5,177 nt of DNA. Source: Oscillospiraceae bacterium (lineage in GTDB: Bacteria > Bacillota > Clostridia > Saccharofermentanales > Saccharofermentanaceae). This document shows, piece after piece, positions 4,429-5,177 of the stretch (position 1 is its first letter; each line of letters begins with the position of its first letter). The translations under genes were made by a program, and so were the position numbers. The notes below the pieces were generated by a model. The model saw only the letters and a program-made list of their open reading frames with translations. It ran no database searches and was not told the origin of the DNA. Location: NCBI GenBank assembly GCA_902803695.1, contig CADCQX010000193.1:1-5177 (forward strand), written 5' to 3'.

Positions 4429-5177
4429 ATGGAACCTATTATCGAACTTTTGAATCAGGTTAAGGAATGGTTTGATCCTTCGCTTGAGGGAATCTTCGAT
4501 GATTCAAATAAGGACTTTGTTACCGCTAAGGCTTCAATGTACAGTCTTTGTTCAGGCGGTAAGAGAGTTCGTCCTTGCTTTATGTATGTAGTAGGCAGAA
4601 TGCTCAACTGCAATATGGATGATATTCTTGTATTTGCCAGAAGTCTGGAGATGATCCATACATATTCACTTATCCATGACGATCTTCCATGCATGGATAA
4701 TGATGATCTGAGAAGAGGTAAGCCTACATGCCATAAGGTTTATGGTGATAATTTTGCTACACTTGCAGGTGACTGTCTTTTGAACAGAGCTGCTGAGCTC
4801 GTGCTTAAGCTCGTAATAGAGAAACCGCAGTATGCATATGCTGCATATAAGATGTTCCAGTGTTCCGGTATCGACGGAATGCTCGGCGGTCAGGATCTTG
4901 ACCTTTCTTCTATGGGTCAGAAGATAAGTTCTGAAGTTTTGCATGAGCTTCATACCAGAAAGACCGGAGCTCTTCTTGAGTGTGCTATCTGTACTCCTGT
5001 ATATCTTCTTGACGGTGATTCCTCAACTGAGATACTGAGAGTTCTTACCAATCTTTCTAAGAACATCGGTCTGGCATTCCAGATCAAGGACGATATTCTC
5101 GATCTTACTGCTGATGAGGCTACACTCGGTAAGACAGCAGGTAAGGATTTAAGAGATGATAAGCCGACATATGCTAC
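4429..5177 (+). CDS. ispA: Farnesyl diphosphate synthase (polyprenyl synthetase), 5' part
   Basis: The first 249 residues of an all-helical prenyltransferase, cut by the window end; about 40-50 residues are likely missing. It condenses isopentenyl diphosphate with dimethylallyl and then geranyl diphosphate to give farnesyl diphosphate, the precursor of undecaprenyl lipid carriers. Visible motifs are GGKRVRP (43-49, isopentenyl diphosphate binding), the first aspartate-rich motif DDLPCMD (84-90) within HDDLPCMDNDDLRRGKPT, LAGDCLLN (112-119), GMLGGQDLDL (150-159), HTRKTGALL (175-183), and QIKDDILD (218-225) with the second motif DDILD (221-225). The first motif has the longer DD-x4-D spacing and an aromatic residue (Y79) five positions before it, both typical of bacterial farnesyl diphosphate synthases, so a C15 product is expected. 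GAGGAGG at 4414-4420, eight bases upstream, supports this start. Xse-ispA adjacency is common in Firmicutes. Confidence 0.95.
   Translation, partial: MEPIIELLNQVKEWFDPSLEGIFDDSNKDFVTAKASMYSLCSGGKRVRPCFMYVVGRMLNCNMDDILVFARSLEMIHTYSLIHDDLPCMDNDDLRRGKPTCHKVYGDNFATLAGDCLLNRAAELVLKLVIEKPQYAYAAYKMFQCSGIDGMLGGQDLDLSSMGQKISSEVLHELHTRKTGALLECAICTPVYLLDGDSSTEILRVLTNLSKNIGLAFQIKDDILDLTADEATLGKTAGKDLRDDKPTYA

Noticed and set aside
4455..4953. Two open reading frames on the minus strand within ispA
   Set aside because: Both are opposite the continuous polyprenyl synthetase frame with all its motifs, so they are shadows.
1..5177. Search for mobile elements, CRISPR arrays, tRNA genes, riboswitches or a novel defence-type system
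   Set aside because: Nearly every base belongs to a conserved housekeeping gene, gaps are short, and no repeats or unusual composition are visible. I see no support for an undescribed system.

Overview
The window looks like ordinary chromosomal DNA from a low-to-moderate GC Firmicute, most likely class Clostridia. The evidence is the gene order (efp, Asp23/AmaP/DUF2273 envelope-stress module, nusB, xseA, xseB, ispA), strong AGGAG-type ribosome binding sites, and the sequences of EF-P and NusB. I cannot name a genus from sequence alone. All ten genes are on the + strand and tightly packed. The first and last run off the window.

Layout: 1-198 is the end of an aspartate kinase gene (C-terminal ACT domain). 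212-712 is a YqeG/Gep4-like HAD phosphatase. 713-799 is the only sizeable gap; it holds a good sigma-A-type promoter and a strong ribosome binding site for efp (800-1357, elongation factor P). Next come an Asp23/Gls24 protein (1395-1781), its membrane anchor AmaP (1796-2347) and a DUF2273 two-helix membrane protein (2350-2586). They are followed by nusB (2583-2981), xseA (2985-4205), xseB (4198-4425) and the start of a farnesyl diphosphate synthase gene (4429 to the window end).

From 1395 onward neighbouring genes are separated by 2-14 bases or overlap by 4-8 bases, and no terminator is visible, so asp23 through ispA is almost certainly one transcript. It is probably driven from the promoter before efp and may continue past the window end. 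The products are functionally mixed: polyproline translation rescue (EF-P), envelope homeostasis (Asp23, AmaP, DUF2273), rRNA antitermination (NusB), DNA repair (exonuclease VII large and small subunits) and isoprenoid synthesis (IspA). This is a housekeeping cluster rather than a dedicated pathway.

I found no mobile element, CRISPR array, RNA gene, prophage trace, pseudogene or clearly new system. The points most worth a second look are the shared C-terminal domain of Asp23 and AmaP, the promoter dyad before efp, a hairpin that could cover the nusB ribosome binding site, and a short exonuclease VII large subunit.
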